Positions 16,366 through 25,715 are shown, counted from the first letter of the stretch. The stretch: DNA of 64,000 nucleotides from JAOUGY01 sp963785075 (GCA_963785075.1 CAWATW010000006.1:742325-806324); one strand, 5' to 3'. Program-made: numbers and translations. Notes: generated from the sequence alone by a model not told the origin.

Positions 16366-17982
16366 TCAGCTTCCCGTCACGTTCAAGGAGGCCGTGGATT
16401 CGATCTGGTAGGCGTTCTGGACGAGGTCGACCACGGCGTCGTTGGTGGAGCCGAGGACGAGTTTGGGATAGAAGCCGATCACCAGGATCAGCACGATCAG
16501 TGGCACCCAGGCGGCCATCTCGAAGCGGTCGACGTCATGGAACTCTTGGCCGACCCATTCCTCGTTGGGCTCGCCGAGGTTGACCTTCTGGAGCATGAAG
16601 AGCATGTAGCCGGCGGTCAGCACCGTGCCGATCGCTCCTATCACCATCATGGTTCTGAACAGATCGACGGAAAGGCCATCGAGCGGGCTGAACGCTCCGA
16701 GGAGGGCCATGAACTCCCCCCAGAATCCGGCCAGGCCGGGCAGCCCCAGCGACGCCATCGCGGTGAAGCTGAGGATCGCACCCAACCTGGGCATCAGCTT
16801 CAGGTTGCCACCGAGGCGCGCCATCTCACGGGTGTGGTAGCGGTGCGACATCGAGCCTGCGAGGAAGAACAGCAGGCCGGTGATGAGCCCGTGGGCGACC
16901 ATGCCGATGATGGCCGCGTTGATCCCCACGTCCGTCAGTGTGGAGATGCCGAGCATCACGAAGCCCATGTGACCCACCGACGAGAACGCGATCAGTCGCT
17001 TCACATCGGTCTGAGCGAGACACGCCAACGAGCCGTAGATGATTCCGATCGTGCTGAGAATGGCGATCGTTGGCGCCCAGTCCTTGGCCGATTCGGGGAG
17101 GATCGGGATCGCGATGCGGATGAACCCGTACGAGCCGAGCTTCAGGAGGATGGCGGCCAGCAAGACCGAGCCGACCGTCGGTGCGGCCGTGTGCGCATCG
17201 GGCAGCCACGTGTGCAGTGGCCACATCGGAACCTTCACGGCGAACCCGAGGAACATCGCACCGAACACGAGCCCGGCGATCCCCCAGCCGGCGAACTGAC
17301 CAGCCGAGCCATATTCGGCGAGCGTCGGAATGTCGAACGTCCGCGTGCCGAAATCGCCCGACTTGAAGTAGAGCGCCAGGAAGCCGAGCAGCATGAAGGC
17401 GGAACCGAACAGCGTGAACAAGAAGAACTTGATCGAGGCGTAGAGCCGTGTGGGCATCTCGCCGCCGAAGCCGGGCAAGGACCGCATCGACTTGTCACCC
17501 CAGATCCCGATCATGAAGTACATCGGGAGCAGCACCACTTCGAAGAAGATGAAGAAGAGCACCAGGTCGAGAGCCACGAAGGTCCCGTTCATGCCCGTTG
17601 CAAGGATGAGCATGAGGATGAGGAAGGCCTTGGGATTGTGCGGCTCCTCCCAGTGGTCCCACGAGTAGATGATCGCCAGCACCATCACGAACGTCGACAG
17701 CACCAGCAGCGGCAAGCTGATTCCGTCCACGCCGATGTGATAGTTGGCGCCGATGGACGAGATCCAGGGCAGACTCGTGTCGAACTGGTAGTCGCCGGCC
17801 GACCCGATGTCGAAGTTGAACGCCACGATCAACGACAAGATGAACGTGACGACCGCAACCAGCAGCGACCATTGTTTGACGGTCGATTCCCGTTCCTTCG
17901 GGATCAACATCGCCACCACCGCTCCCACAATCGGGAGGAAGACGATCAGGCTGAGACCCCAGCCGTTCTCGAACCAGTCCAT
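16366..17982 (-). CDS. nuoM: NADH-quinone oxidoreductase subunit M
   Basis: 538 residues, antiporter-like subunit of complex I. Visible marks: NYHIGVDGISLPLLVLSTF, FFEVVLLPMYFMIGIWGD (catalytic Glu), KVPMWPLHTWLPDAHTAAPT and the Lys-bearing FLLLFG-like helix KFFLFTLFGSAFM. It starts 28 bp after nuoL ends. Confidence 0.95.
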   Translation of the reverse strand: MDWFENGWGLSLIVFLPIVGAVVAMLIPKERESTVKQWSLLVAVVTFILSLIVAFNFDIGSAGDYQFDTSLPWISSIGANYHIGVDGISLPLLVLSTFVMVLAIIYSWDHWEEPHNPKAFLILMLILATGMNGTFVALDLVLFFIFFEVVLLPMYFMIGIWGDKSMRSLPGFGGEMPTRLYASIKFFLFTLFGSAFMLLGFLALYFKSGDFGTRTFDIPTLAEYGSAGQFAGWGIAGLVFGAMFLGFAVKVPMWPLHTWLPDAHTAAPTVGSVLLAAILLKLGSYGFIRIAIPILPESAKDWAPTIAILSTIGIIYGSLACLAQTDVKRLIAFSSVGHMGFVMLGISTLTDVGINAAIIGMVAHGLITGLLFFLAGSMSHRYHTREMARLGGNLKLMPRLGAILSFTAMASLGLPGLAGFWGEFMALLGAFSPLDGLSVDLFRTMMVIGAIGTVLTAGYMLFMLQKVNLGEPNEEWVGQEFHDVDRFEMAAWVPLIVLILVIGFYPKLVLGSTNDAVVDLVQNAYQIESTASLNVTGS

Positions 17983-18010
17983 CGTCGTTCGCCTCTCTCC
18001 TTCGACCGTT

Positions 18011-20086
18011 CTATCGGAAAATCGCCACAGCTACGACCAGCACCAACGCGCCCACCACGAACCCAGCGGCATATTGCTGAACACGTCCGGTCTGGAGCTT
18101 TCTCGCACCCGACCCGGCGGCGTCGCTCGCCATGGCAAGGCCGTTGAAGAAACCATCGATACCTCGTTGGTCGAGGCCACCGTAGACGAATCGGCCGAGG
18201 GCCATGACCATCGCACCCACACCGTTGACGATGCCGTCGAGGATGTAGGTGTTGATCCAGTTCATGGCGCGAGCCGCTGGGCCTTTGGTGAAGTCGACGA
18301 TTCCCCATGCGAGATGATCCATGTAGTACTTGGCACGCAGCAGCGGGTAGAGCACCGGCACCTCGAGCGAATCACGCGCCTCTTGGGTGTCGGCGTCCTT
18401 GCTGAACAACAACCACCCCAAGGCGATCCCGGCCACTGCGGCGCCGAGTCCGATCGCAGCCAGCCCCCAGTCGGGGGCCTCCGGGTGGTGATCACCGAGC
18501 GGCACCACACGAGCGGCGACCCACGAGGTGAAGTTGCGAAGTCCGCCCAACTCGACGCCAGGGATGTTCAGGAATCCGGCGAGCACCGAGGGAACCGCCA
18601 GCAGCCACAACGGCCCGGTCATGATCGCGGGCGACTCGTGTGGATGCCCATGGCCCTTGTAGGTGCCGAAGAACGTGAGAGCGATGGCCCGGGTCATATA
18701 GAAGGCGGTGACGAAGGCGCCGGCAACGGCCACCCAGAACACGAACTGGTACCCCTCGTAGTCGAGCGTGGCGAGGATCTCGTCCTTGGACCAGAACCCG
18801 GCGAACGGGATGATGCCGGCCAGTGCCACCGACCCGATGATGAAGGTCCGGAAGGTGTGCGGCATCTCTTTGCGAAGGCCGCCCATGTCGGTCATGTTGT
18901 TCGAGTGCACGGCGTGGATCACGGAGCCGGCTCCAAGGAACAACAGGGCCTTGAAGAACGCATGGGTGAAGAGGTGGAACAGACCGGCCGTGTATCCACC
19001 GGCGGCCACGGCCGTCATCATGTATCCGAGTTGGGAAACGGTCGAGTACGCGAGCACCTTCTTGAGGTCGTTGGCGACCAGCGCCAGCAGCCCCATGGCG
19101 AAGAGTGTGATCGTCCCCACGACCACCATGAGGCCGCGCACCGTGATGGCTCCACCGAGTATCTCCTCGGCCCCCGCCATGTACTCGTACACCGGGAAGA
19201 TCCGCGCCATCAGGTAGATACCTGCCGTGACCATGGTGGCGGCGTGCATGAGTGCCGAAACGGGGGTGGGCCCGGCCATGGCGTCTGGAAGCCAGATGTG
19301 GAGGGGGAACTGCGCCGATTTGCCCATCGCCCCCAGGAACATGAGCAACGCCCCTGCCACTGCGACGGCCGCCAGACGGGAGTCTTGGGCTTCGGCGGCC
19401 AGGTTGATCTCCTGGAATCGGAAGTCGCCGATACCCATGCCCAGGAAGATGGCGCCGAGAACCAAACCGACGTCGGCCACCTTGTTGGTGAGAAAGGCCT
19501 TGTTGCCCGACCTGACGTTGTCCAGCCCCTCCCAGTAGTGCCCGATCAACAGATACGAGGCGAGCCCGACGCCCTCCCAGCCGATGATGAGCTGGATGAG
19601 GTTCGGTGCGCCCACCAGGATCAGCATCGATCCTGCGAACAACGAGAACGACGCAAAGAACATCGTGACGCGTACGTCACCGTGCATGTAGCCGAGCGCA
19701 TAGACGAACACCAGCAGCCCGACGAAGGCGACGACCCAGTACATCATGATCGACAGCCCGTCGACCATCCATCCGAGCTCGAAGATCAGCTCACGCCCTT
19801 CGAACAGCCCGATCTTGGCGATCTCGAAGTGCACCTCGTGGAGGATGCCCTCGCTCATGTTCTGGAAGAACAGGACGGTTGCGATGACGAGGTTGACGGC
19901 CATGGCCGCCACGGCGAACTCCCCGCCCTTGTACTTCATCCGCTTGCCCAGCCAGATGATCAGGAGGAAGGCGATGAACGGCGTGACGAGCATGAGCCCC
20001 GCCCATTCGGCGAACGCCCCGCCGCTCGACAGCGCCTCGGCCCCCCCGTGCCCCCCTTCTTCCGCCGCCAGCAGGAAGGGGGTCAT
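18011..20086 (-). CDS. nuoL: NADH-quinone oxidoreductase subunit L
   Basis: 691 residues, the largest antiporter-like subunit, including the long C-terminal amphipathic helix region that braces the membrane arm (about 560-691). Marks: NLIQLIIGWEGVGLASYLLIGHY, GKSAQFPLHIWLPDAMAGPTPVSALMHAATMVTAG, STVSQLGYMMTAV. The N-terminus is His/Gly/Glu-rich (EEGGHGGAEA). ATG 20086. Confidence 0.95.
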   Translation of the reverse strand: MTPFLLAAEEGGHGGAEALSSGGAFAEWAGLMLVTPFIAFLLIIWLGKRMKYKGGEFAVAAMAVNLVIATVLFFQNMSEGILHEVHFEIAKIGLFEGRELIFELGWMVDGLSIMMYWVVAFVGLLVFVYALGYMHGDVRVTMFFASFSLFAGSMLILVGAPNLIQLIIGWEGVGLASYLLIGHYWEGLDNVRSGNKAFLTNKVADVGLVLGAIFLGMGIGDFRFQEINLAAEAQDSRLAAVAVAGALLMFLGAMGKSAQFPLHIWLPDAMAGPTPVSALMHAATMVTAGIYLMARIFPVYEYMAGAEEILGGAITVRGLMVVVGTITLFAMGLLALVANDLKKVLAYSTVSQLGYMMTAVAAGGYTAGLFHLFTHAFFKALLFLGAGSVIHAVHSNNMTDMGGLRKEMPHTFRTFIIGSVALAGIIPFAGFWSKDEILATLDYEGYQFVFWVAVAGAFVTAFYMTRAIALTFFGTYKGHGHPHESPAIMTGPLWLLAVPSVLAGFLNIPGVELGGLRNFTSWVAARVVPLGDHHPEAPDWGLAAIGLGAAVAGIALGWLLFSKDADTQEARDSLEVPVLYPLLRAKYYMDHLAWGIVDFTKGPAARAMNWINTYILDGIVNGVGAMVMALGRFVYGGLDQRGIDGFFNGLAMASDAAGSGARKLQTGRVQQYAAGFVVGALVLVVAVAIFR

Positions 20087-20099
20087 GTTGCTGCCCTCC

Positions 20100-20135
20100 T
20101 ACTGGAGACTGGTGACTGGTGACTGGTGACGGTCA
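20100..20135. repeat. Heptamer array, nuoK/nuoL junction
   Basis: Tandem heptamers ACTGGAG, then ACTGGTG three times (20101-20128), then ACGGTC. No clear inverted arm at this junction. The array runs into the nuoK stop codon. Confidence 0.65.
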
Positions 20136-20438
20136 TAGCTTCATCAGGTTGAACTCGTCGACGTTTGCAGAATGCCGGTTCCGGAAGACGAGCAGGATGA
20201 TGGCGAGGCCGATGCCCACCTCGGCCGCGGCCACCGTGATGACGAAGATCGAGAAGATCTGTCCGAGAGCCTCCGGGGACCTCAGGGCTGCTTCGAACGC
20301 GATGAGGTTGATGTTCACGGCATTCAGCATCAGCTCGACGGCGAGCAACACCATCACCGCATTGCGACGGACGAGCAACCCGTAGATGCCGAGAGAGAAC
20401 AACGCAGCCGCCACGACGAGGAACTGGCTCACCAACAC
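20133..20438 (-). CDS. nuoK: NADH-quinone oxidoreductase subunit K
   Basis: 101 residues, three helices, with the conserved membrane glutamates in NAVMVLLAVELMLNAVN and ITVAAAEVGIGLAIIL that form part of the proton path of complex I. Confidence 0.95.
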   Translation of the reverse strand: MLVSQFLVVAAALFSLGIYGLLVRRNAVMVLLAVELMLNAVNINLIAFEAALRSPEALGQIFSIFVITVAAAEVGIGLAIILLVFRNRHSANVDEFNLMKL

Positions 20439-20461
20439 GATCGCACCTCCGGTGAGATCGT

Positions 20462-20549
20462 GGTCCCCGGTCCCCTGTCTCCGGTCTCCGGGACGGAAAG
20501 CGCGCTCAGATCGGGCCAGCCGGGGACTGGCGACTGGAGACTGGAGACT
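20462..20549. repeat. Heptamer inverted-repeat array, nuoJ/nuoK junction
   Basis: Left arm GGTCCCC twice, TGTCTCC, GGTCTCC (20462-20489). Right arm GGGGACT, GGCGACT, GGAGACT twice (20522-20549); AGTCTCC, the complement of GGAGACT, matches the left unit. Spacer about 30 bp. Confidence 0.7.
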
Positions 20550-20550
20550 C

Positions 20551-21111
20551 TCATACCGCCCCCCTCTCTTCTTCTTCCTTCGGCGTAAGGTCTCTGCGGG
20601 CCAGGGTGATGCCGCCGATCAGCGCCGCCAGCAAGATGAATCCCACGATCTCGAACGGGAGCACGAACCTGCCCAGGAGGGACTCTGCCAGGGTCGCCGT
20701 GGGCGTGGGATCGCCGACCGCCTGGATCTCCCGATCCCCGAACGCCAACACCGAGGTGTAGCTCAATGCAGCGAACATCGCGAGGGCGGAGACGGCCGCC
20801 ACCGGACGAGCCTTCTTGGTGTCGAGACCCACATCTCGGACCACAGGTGCCCTGGTGATCATGATGCCGAAGAGGAACAGCACGACGACGGCACCGATGT
20901 ACACGAGCACCACGGTCCATGCCACGAACTCCGCCGAGAGGAGAAGCATCAGGCCGGCTGACCCGGCCAGGGTTCCGACGAGGAACAGAGCAGCGTGCAC
21001 CACGTTCTGTGAGGTCACGACCCGAGCACCGGCGACCACCACCGCCAGGGCGATGGCGATGAAGACCCAATTCACGGGCTCGGCGATCCAGACATCGAAG
21101 CTCATCGGCAA
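20551..21111 (-). CDS. nuoJ: NADH-quinone oxidoreductase subunit J
   Basis: 186 residues, five helices; the glycine-rich pi-bulge helix appears in VVLVYIGAVVVLFLFGIM. ATG 21111 used; ATG 21105 (MSFDVW) is an alternative. The C-terminus is short and charged (PKEEEERGAV). Confidence 0.93.
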   Translation of the reverse strand: MPMSFDVWIAEPVNWVFIAIALAVVVAGARVVTSQNVVHAALFLVGTLAGSAGLMLLLSAEFVAWTVVLVYIGAVVVLFLFGIMITRAPVVRDVGLDTKKARPVAAVSALAMFAALSYTSVLAFGDREIQAVGDPTPTATLAESLLGRFVLPFEIVGFILLAALIGGITLARRDLTPKEEEERGAV

Positions 21112-21155
21112 CTCCCCCTGCCCCTTGGCGTCAACGCCTGGGGATGACCTACCGG

Positions 21156-21222
21156 GTAGAACGTAGAACGATCAACGTAGGGCGCGGAGGCCGAGAGCGC
21201 GTTGTACGTTCTACGTTGTACG
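21156..21222. repeat. Heptamer inverted-repeat array, nuoI/nuoJ junction
   Basis: Left arm GTAGAAC twice, GATCAAC, GTAGGGC (21156-21183). Right arm GTTGTAC, GTTCTAC, GTTGTAC (21201-21221), the inverted complement of the left units. The junction is otherwise empty. Confidence 0.72.
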
Positions 21223-21262
21223 GCCACAGCGCCGTGCCCACCCGAAGCTTCCATCACGGATG

Positions 21263-21751
21263 TCATTTCTCCAGCTCCGGGGCTGGGGGGACGGTGCCGA
21301 GCCAGTCTTGGAGGCGGTCCATGTCGTGCATCATCTTGCCCATGTCGTACTCGGAGAACTCGTATTCGGGGCTCCAGAAGAGGGCGTCGAAGGGGCACAC
21401 CTCGACACAGATTCCGCAGTACATGCACAAGGCGTAGTCGATGTCGAAGCGGTCGAGCGTGGCTCGGACCTTGACACGCCCACCCGGCTTGTCCGGCGGC
21501 TTCTCTTCTTTGTGGCCTTCGATGTAGATGCACCAGTCCGGACAGTTGCGGGCGCACAACATGCACACCGTGCACGCTTCCTGGTCGAGCGCGATCACCC
21601 CCCGTGCGCGGGCGACCGGCTGCTCTTTCACAACGGGATAGTTGACGGTGGCGAGGTTCTCACCGGGTTTGAAGATGGTCTTGATCATGGTGGTGAAGGT
21701 CAGCTTCAAGCCGGTGAGGAGCCCTTTGCCGGGGATCGTCGGGATCGCCAT
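21263..21751 (-). CDS. nuoI: NADH-quinone oxidoreductase subunit I (2x[4Fe-4S])
   Basis: 162 residues. Two ferredoxin-type clusters N6a/N6b: CTVCMLCARNCP and CMYCGICVEVCP. These normally pass electrons from NuoG to NuoB. N-terminal amphipathic KLTFTTMIKTIFKP packs against the membrane arm. The ATG overlaps the nuoH stop by one base (TGATG). Confidence 0.95.
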   Translation of the reverse strand: MAIPTIPGKGLLTGLKLTFTTMIKTIFKPGENLATVNYPVVKEQPVARARGVIALDQEACTVCMLCARNCPDWCIYIEGHKEEKPPDKPGGRVKVRATLDRFDIDYALCMYCGICVEVCPFDALFWSPEYEFSEYDMGKMMHDMDRLQDWLGTVPPAPELEK

Positions 21752-22776
21752 CAGTTCACCACCACCTTGAAGAACCCGGTTGCCACGATGTTGAGCAGTG
21801 AGAGCGGGATGAGCCACTTCCACGCCAGGCTCTGCAGCTGATCCTCGCGGAACCGGGGGAACGTCCACCGGAACCAGATCATCGCAAAGATCAAGACCGC
21901 GATCTTGCCGGTGAGGATGAGCGGGCCGGCCACATCGAGGGCCGAATCCGACAGCCCGGGCATCCAGTAGCCGCCCAGGAAGAGGGTGGCGGCGATCGCG
22001 GACATCGAGAACATGTTGGCGAATTCGGCGAGGAAGAAGAACAAGAACCGGAATCCCGAGTACTCCGTGACGTATCCCATCACGAGCTCCGACTCGGCGA
22101 TCGGCATGTCGAAGGGAATCCGGCTCAATTCGGCGAGCGCCGCCACCATGAAGATGAAGAACCCGAGGAGCTGGGGGATGACGAAGGGGAGCCCGCCGCT
22201 CCACCCGGTCTCCGAGAGCCACGATGCCTGAGCCTCGACGATGCCGTTGAGACTCATCGTCCCTGCCATCACCACCACGCCGACCACCGACAGGACCAGC
22301 GGCAACTCGTATGCGATGAGCTGACCGGCAGCGCGCAGCCCTCCCATCAGGGAGTACTTGTTCGCCGATGACCACCCGGCCGTCAGCACTCCGATGGTGG
22401 ATACGGAGCTGATGGCGAGGGCGTAGAAGATCCCGATGTCGAGGTTCTGGACCACCAGGCTGGGGCCGAACGGAATCACCACGAACAGCGCAACGGTCCC
22501 TATGAACACGAGCACCGGAGCCAGCTTGAAGACCGTCCGGTCGGCCTCGGCCGGGATCAGGTCTTCCTTCTGGAAGAACTTCACGCCGTCGGCGATCAGC
22601 TGAGCCCAACCCCAACGTCCGCCGGCAAAATACGGCCCGACCCGATTCTGCATCTTCGCCGACAGCTTCATCTCGGCGAACCCGATGACCATCCCCGCCA
22701 GCGGGATCAGCGCCGCGATGATCAGAACTTTGACCACCAGCAGCACCCAAAAATTCGAAAGCAGGTCTGCCATCAC
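21751..22776 (-). CDS. nuoH: NADH-quinone oxidoreductase subunit H
   Basis: 341 residues, eight helices, forming the quinone-binding chamber with NuoD and NuoB. Marks: AEMKLSAKMQNRVGPYFAGGRWGWAQ (GPNxxG region), LIAYELPLVLSVVG, FDMPIAESELVMGYVTEYSG and FRWTFPRFREDQLQSLAWK. Confidence 0.95.
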   Translation of the reverse strand: MMADLLSNFWVLLVVKVLIIAALIPLAGMVIGFAEMKLSAKMQNRVGPYFAGGRWGWAQLIADGVKFFQKEDLIPAEADRTVFKLAPVLVFIGTVALFVVIPFGPSLVVQNLDIGIFYALAISSVSTIGVLTAGWSSANKYSLMGGLRAAGQLIAYELPLVLSVVGVVVMAGTMSLNGIVEAQASWLSETGWSGGLPFVIPQLLGFFIFMVAALAELSRIPFDMPIAESELVMGYVTEYSGFRFLFFFLAEFANMFSMSAIAATLFLGGYWMPGLSDSALDVAGPLILTGKIAVLIFAMIWFRWTFPRFREDQLQSLAWKWLIPLSLLNIVATGFFKVVVN

Positions 22777-22795
22777 CAGGGCCTTCGAGTCGCGG

Positions 22796-22875
22796 GCAGA
22801 AGGTAGAAGGTAGAACGTAGAACGGATCGTTCGGCCATCCGTCTTACGTTGTGCGTTCTACGGCGTACGTCCCTC
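22796..22875. repeat. Heptamer inverted-repeat array, nuoD/nuoH junction
   Basis: Left arm GCAGAAG, GTAGAAG, GTAGAAC twice (22796-22823). Right arm GTCTTAC, GTTGTGC, GTTCTAC, GGCGTAC, GTCCCTC (22841-22875), inverted relative to the left. It fills the whole junction where nuoE, nuoF and nuoG stand in 14-gene operons. Confidence 0.72.
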
Positions 22876-24076
22876 ATCGGTCCACATCTCCGAGGACGAA
22901 GTCGAGGCTGCCCATGATGGCGATGATGTCGGGCACCAGGACGCCTTCGAGGATCCAGGGGAGCATCGAGATGTTCGAGAAGGAGGCCGAGCGGATCTTC
23001 AAGCGGTACGGGCCCTGGCCACCGTCCGAAACGATGTAGTAGCCCATCTCCCCCTTGGGGTTCTCGGCGCGGACGTAGATCTCGCCCTTCGGCACCTTGA
23101 TCACCTTGGGCACCTTCGCCTGGAGCGGACCCGACGGGATTCCATCCACGGCCTGGATGATGATCTTGGCCGCCTCACGGATCTCTTCGAGACGAACCCA
23201 CCAACGGTCCCAGCAGTCACCGTTCTCGCCCACGACGACATCGAAATCGAACTTGTCGTAGGGGAGGTAGTTCTCGACCTTGCGGAGGTCGAACGCGGCG
23301 CCGGATGCGCGCAGGTTCGGGCCTGAGACGCCGTAGGCGGCGGCGACGGACAGCGGCAGCACGCCGATCCCTTTGGTGCGGGCGAGGACGATCTCGTTGC
23401 CGGCGACCAGATCTTCGAGTTGGTCACATGATTCGAGCACACGCTCGACAGCGACCCTGGTCTCGGCCAGGAAACCCTTCGGCAGATCCTGGATGGTCTT
23501 GCGCTGGGTGGACCCGGCACCTGCGGCCGGCTTCACCCCGCCGATCCGGTTGAAGTTCGGGTGGAAACGTCCGCCGGTGACGCCTTCGAGCAGGTCGAGG
23601 ATGCGCTCTCGTTCACGGAGCGCGAAGAAGAGCGGGGTGGCGGCACCCAGCTCGAGTGGGTACGAAGCCATGAAGATGAGATGCGAGCTGATCCGAGCCA
23701 TCTCGGTGAGGATGAGCCGTATGTACTGAGCTCGCTCGGGGACTTCGAGCTCCATCAGCTTTTCGGCGGCCACCACGAACGGGATCTCGTTGGCGTAGCC
23801 GGACACCCAGTCGATCCTGTTGACGATCGTTGTGATCTGGGCGTAGTTGCGGACCTCGGCCAGCTTCTCGTAACCCCTGTGCATGTAGCCGATGACCGGC
23901 TTGACGTCGTAGGCGCGTTCCCCGTCGACCTTGGCGACCAGCCGGAGGACACCGTGCGTCGACGGGTGCTGCGGGCCGATGTTCAGCGTCATGTCGGGCG
24001 TTTCGAGCTCCACCGAGACCGACACCTCCGACAGGTGGCGAACGATATCCGGATCTGTGATCGGCGTGGTCGTCAC
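22874..24076 (-). CDS. nuoD: NADH-quinone oxidoreductase subunit D (49 kDa)
   Basis: 400 residues, hydrogenase-large-subunit-like, part of the quinone site. Marks: NIGPQHPSTHGVLRLV with quinone-site His, VIGYMHRGYEK, FNRIGGVKPAAG, and the C-terminal SLDFVLGDVDR. GTG 24074-24076 is chosen because GGAGG lies 7 nt upstream and NuoC ends 1 nt earlier; an upstream in-frame ATG would overlap nuoC. Confidence 0.95.
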   Translation of the reverse strand: MTTTPITDPDIVRHLSEVSVSVELETPDMTLNIGPQHPSTHGVLRLVAKVDGERAYDVKPVIGYMHRGYEKLAEVRNYAQITTIVNRIDWVSGYANEIPFVVAAEKLMELEVPERAQYIRLILTEMARISSHLIFMASYPLELGAATPLFFALRERERILDLLEGVTGGRFHPNFNRIGGVKPAAGAGSTQRKTIQDLPKGFLAETRVAVERVLESCDQLEDLVAGNEIVLARTKGIGVLPLSVAAAYGVSGPNLRASGAAFDLRKVENYLPYDKFDFDVVVGENGDCWDRWWVRLEEIREAAKIIIQAVDGIPSGPLQAKVPKVIKVPKGEIYVRAENPKGEMGYYIVSDGGQGPYRLKIRSASFSNISMLPWILEGVLVPDIIAIMGSLDFVLGDVDR

Positions 24077-24077
24077 G

Positions 24078-24689
24078 TCATCCCTCCGGATTCTCTGTCG
24101 ATGGGCCGTCAGGCGCGGCCTCATCGGCATCCTCTTCGGGCATGCCCTCGACGTCCACCTTGCCCGGCCACGGCTTCACCTCACGGCTGAAGAGCCGATA
24201 GGACTTCAGCAGTGGGTTCCCCTCGAAGGCGTCAGGGAGATAGAGGTTCGACAGATCCGGGTGACCGCGGAAGTCGATGCCGAGCATTTCGTGACACTCG
24301 CGTTCGTGCCAATTGGCACCCACGTACACGCCGACGAGGCTGTCGAGCACCGGGTCTGCCTTGTCGAGCTCGGTGGCGAAGGTCACCCGACGCCCCTCGG
24401 TCAGATCGCCGACCGTGCAGAAGACCTCGAAACGCTCCTCGACGGGTTCGGCGGGCGGATCACCAACTGCGACTTCGTTCGCCCAGTCGACGCCGGCGAG
24501 CCAGGAGAAGAAGACCAGACCGAGCTCGTCCCGGGCCTTCGTCAGAGCGCTCACCCACTGCTCCCGAGGAACGGAGATCTTGATCGTCTCGAGAGCGGGC
24601 GCGACCGCACCACCGACCAACTCGGCGACATGGGCGGCGTATTCGTCGACGACGGTGGCGGTGTCAGACGAGCTGTCGCTCACGCTCAT
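24078..24689 (-). CDS. nuoC: NADH-quinone oxidoreductase subunit C (30 kDa)
   Basis: 203 residues. The family signature ERECHEMLGIDFRGHPDLSNLYLPDAFEGNPLLK is complete. An acidic C-terminal tail (EDADEAAPDG) is extra. ATG 24689 overlaps the end of nuoB by 26 nt; an in-frame GTG two codons later is possible. Confidence 0.94.
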   Translation of the reverse strand: MSVSDSSSDTATVVDEYAAHVAELVGGAVAPALETIKISVPREQWVSALTKARDELGLVFFSWLAGVDWANEVAVGDPPAEPVEERFEVFCTVGDLTEGRRVTFATELDKADPVLDSLVGVYVGANWHERECHEMLGIDFRGHPDLSNLYLPDAFEGNPLLKSYRLFSREVKPWPGKVDVEGMPEEDADEAAPDGPSTENPEG

Positions 24690-25161
24690 TCCACTTCTGC
24701 TTGATGTCCTCGCCCTGGATCTTCTCCTGAAGAAGAAGAATCCCTTCGAGCAGCGCCTCCGGGCGTGGAGGGCAGCCGGGCACGTACACATCGACCGGAA
24801 TCAACTGGTCGACGCCCTTGGTGACCGAGTACGAGTCCCAGTACGGGCCACCGCAATTGGCGCACGAACCCATGGAGATCACATACTTCGGCTCCGGCAT
24901 CTGGTCGTAGAGCCGCTTCACCGCCGGCGCCATCTTGTCGGTCACGGTGCCGGCCACCACCATCAGGTCGGCCTGTCGCGGCGACGCAGGCAGCGGGATG
25001 ATTCCAAAGCGCATCGAGTCGTACCGTGGACCCGACGCCGCCATCATCTCGATTGCGCAGCATGCGAGCCCGAACTGGAAGAGCCACAGCGAATACTTCC
25101 GCGACCAGTTGAGCAGCCAGGTCACCGGCTTCGGCATCCCGAACTTCTGGGCTACTCCCAT
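24664..25161 (-). CDS. nuoB: NADH-quinone oxidoreductase subunit B (cluster N2)
   Basis: 165 residues carrying the N2 [4Fe-4S] ligands: tandem Cys in FGLACCAIEMM, MGSCANCGGPY and VPGCPPRPEAL. Quinone reduction site with NuoD. Start overlaps the nuoA end by 10 nt. Confidence 0.96.
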   Translation of the reverse strand: MGVAQKFGMPKPVTWLLNWSRKYSLWLFQFGLACCAIEMMAASGPRYDSMRFGIIPLPASPRQADLMVVAGTVTDKMAPAVKRLYDQMPEPKYVISMGSCANCGGPYWDSYSVTKGVDQLIPVDVYVPGCPPRPEALLEGILLLQEKIQGEDIKQKWNERERQLV

Positions 25162-25517
25162 CGCAGCACACCCTTCTTGATGGCGTAAGCGAGGCCTTCG
25201 AGCAACGTGAGCATGAAGATGATGATCGCGACCAACCCGAAGACGCCGAGTTCTTCAGCCATCGTCGCCCACGGGAAGATGAATACCGCCTCGACATCGA
25301 AGATCACGAACAGCAGGCCGAAGACGTAGTAGCGCACGTAGGTCTGACTCCACCCACTCCCGACCGGATCGACCCCACACTCGTAGGTGATGGCCTTCTC
25401 TTTGGTCGGGTTCTTGGGACGCAACGCAGAGGCGACACCGAGGATGGCGGCGACCAGCACGACACCGAGCGCCGCGAACACTCCCACCGTGATGTACTGC
25501 TCGAAATAGGGCGTCAT
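25152..25517 (-). CDS. nuoA: NADH-quinone oxidoreductase subunit A
   Basis: 121 residues, three helices, with YECGVDPVGSGW (the loop conserved cysteine) and FVIFDVEAVFIFPWA. First gene of the operon; ATG 25517 follows a promoter 30 nt upstream. Confidence 0.95.
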   Translation of the reverse strand: MTPYFEQYITVGVFAALGVVLVAAILGVASALRPKNPTKEKAITYECGVDPVGSGWSQTYVRYYVFGLLFVIFDVEAVFIFPWATMAEELGVFGLVAIIIFMLTLLEGLAYAIKKGVLRWE

Positions 25518-25552
25518 GGTGCGTCTTGACCTGGGTCGGGTACTGGTCGGCG

Positions 25553-25580
25553 AGTATAGGGAGCGGGGGTCGCCGACCAA
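25553..25580 (-). promoter_or_regulatory. Probable nuo operon promoter
   Basis: On the minus strand, TTGGTC (25575-25580), 16-nt spacer, TATACT (25553-25558), giving transcription from about 25546 and a 5' leader of about 29 nt before nuoA. A strong hairpin (GCACCC-GAAGTC-GGGTGC, 25591-25608) lies just upstream and could be an operator or insulator. Confidence 0.6.
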
Positions 25581-25715
25581 ATCAAAGAACGCACCCGAAG
25601 TCGGGTGCGCGTTCGACCTCGGCCGACAGCACCGCCGACGGGTCCAAGCACCGCTCCTGTGCGGCCGTGCAGGGTGTTTGGAGAAGGACAGGTCGAGGTC
25701 CGTACACTCCCGCCC

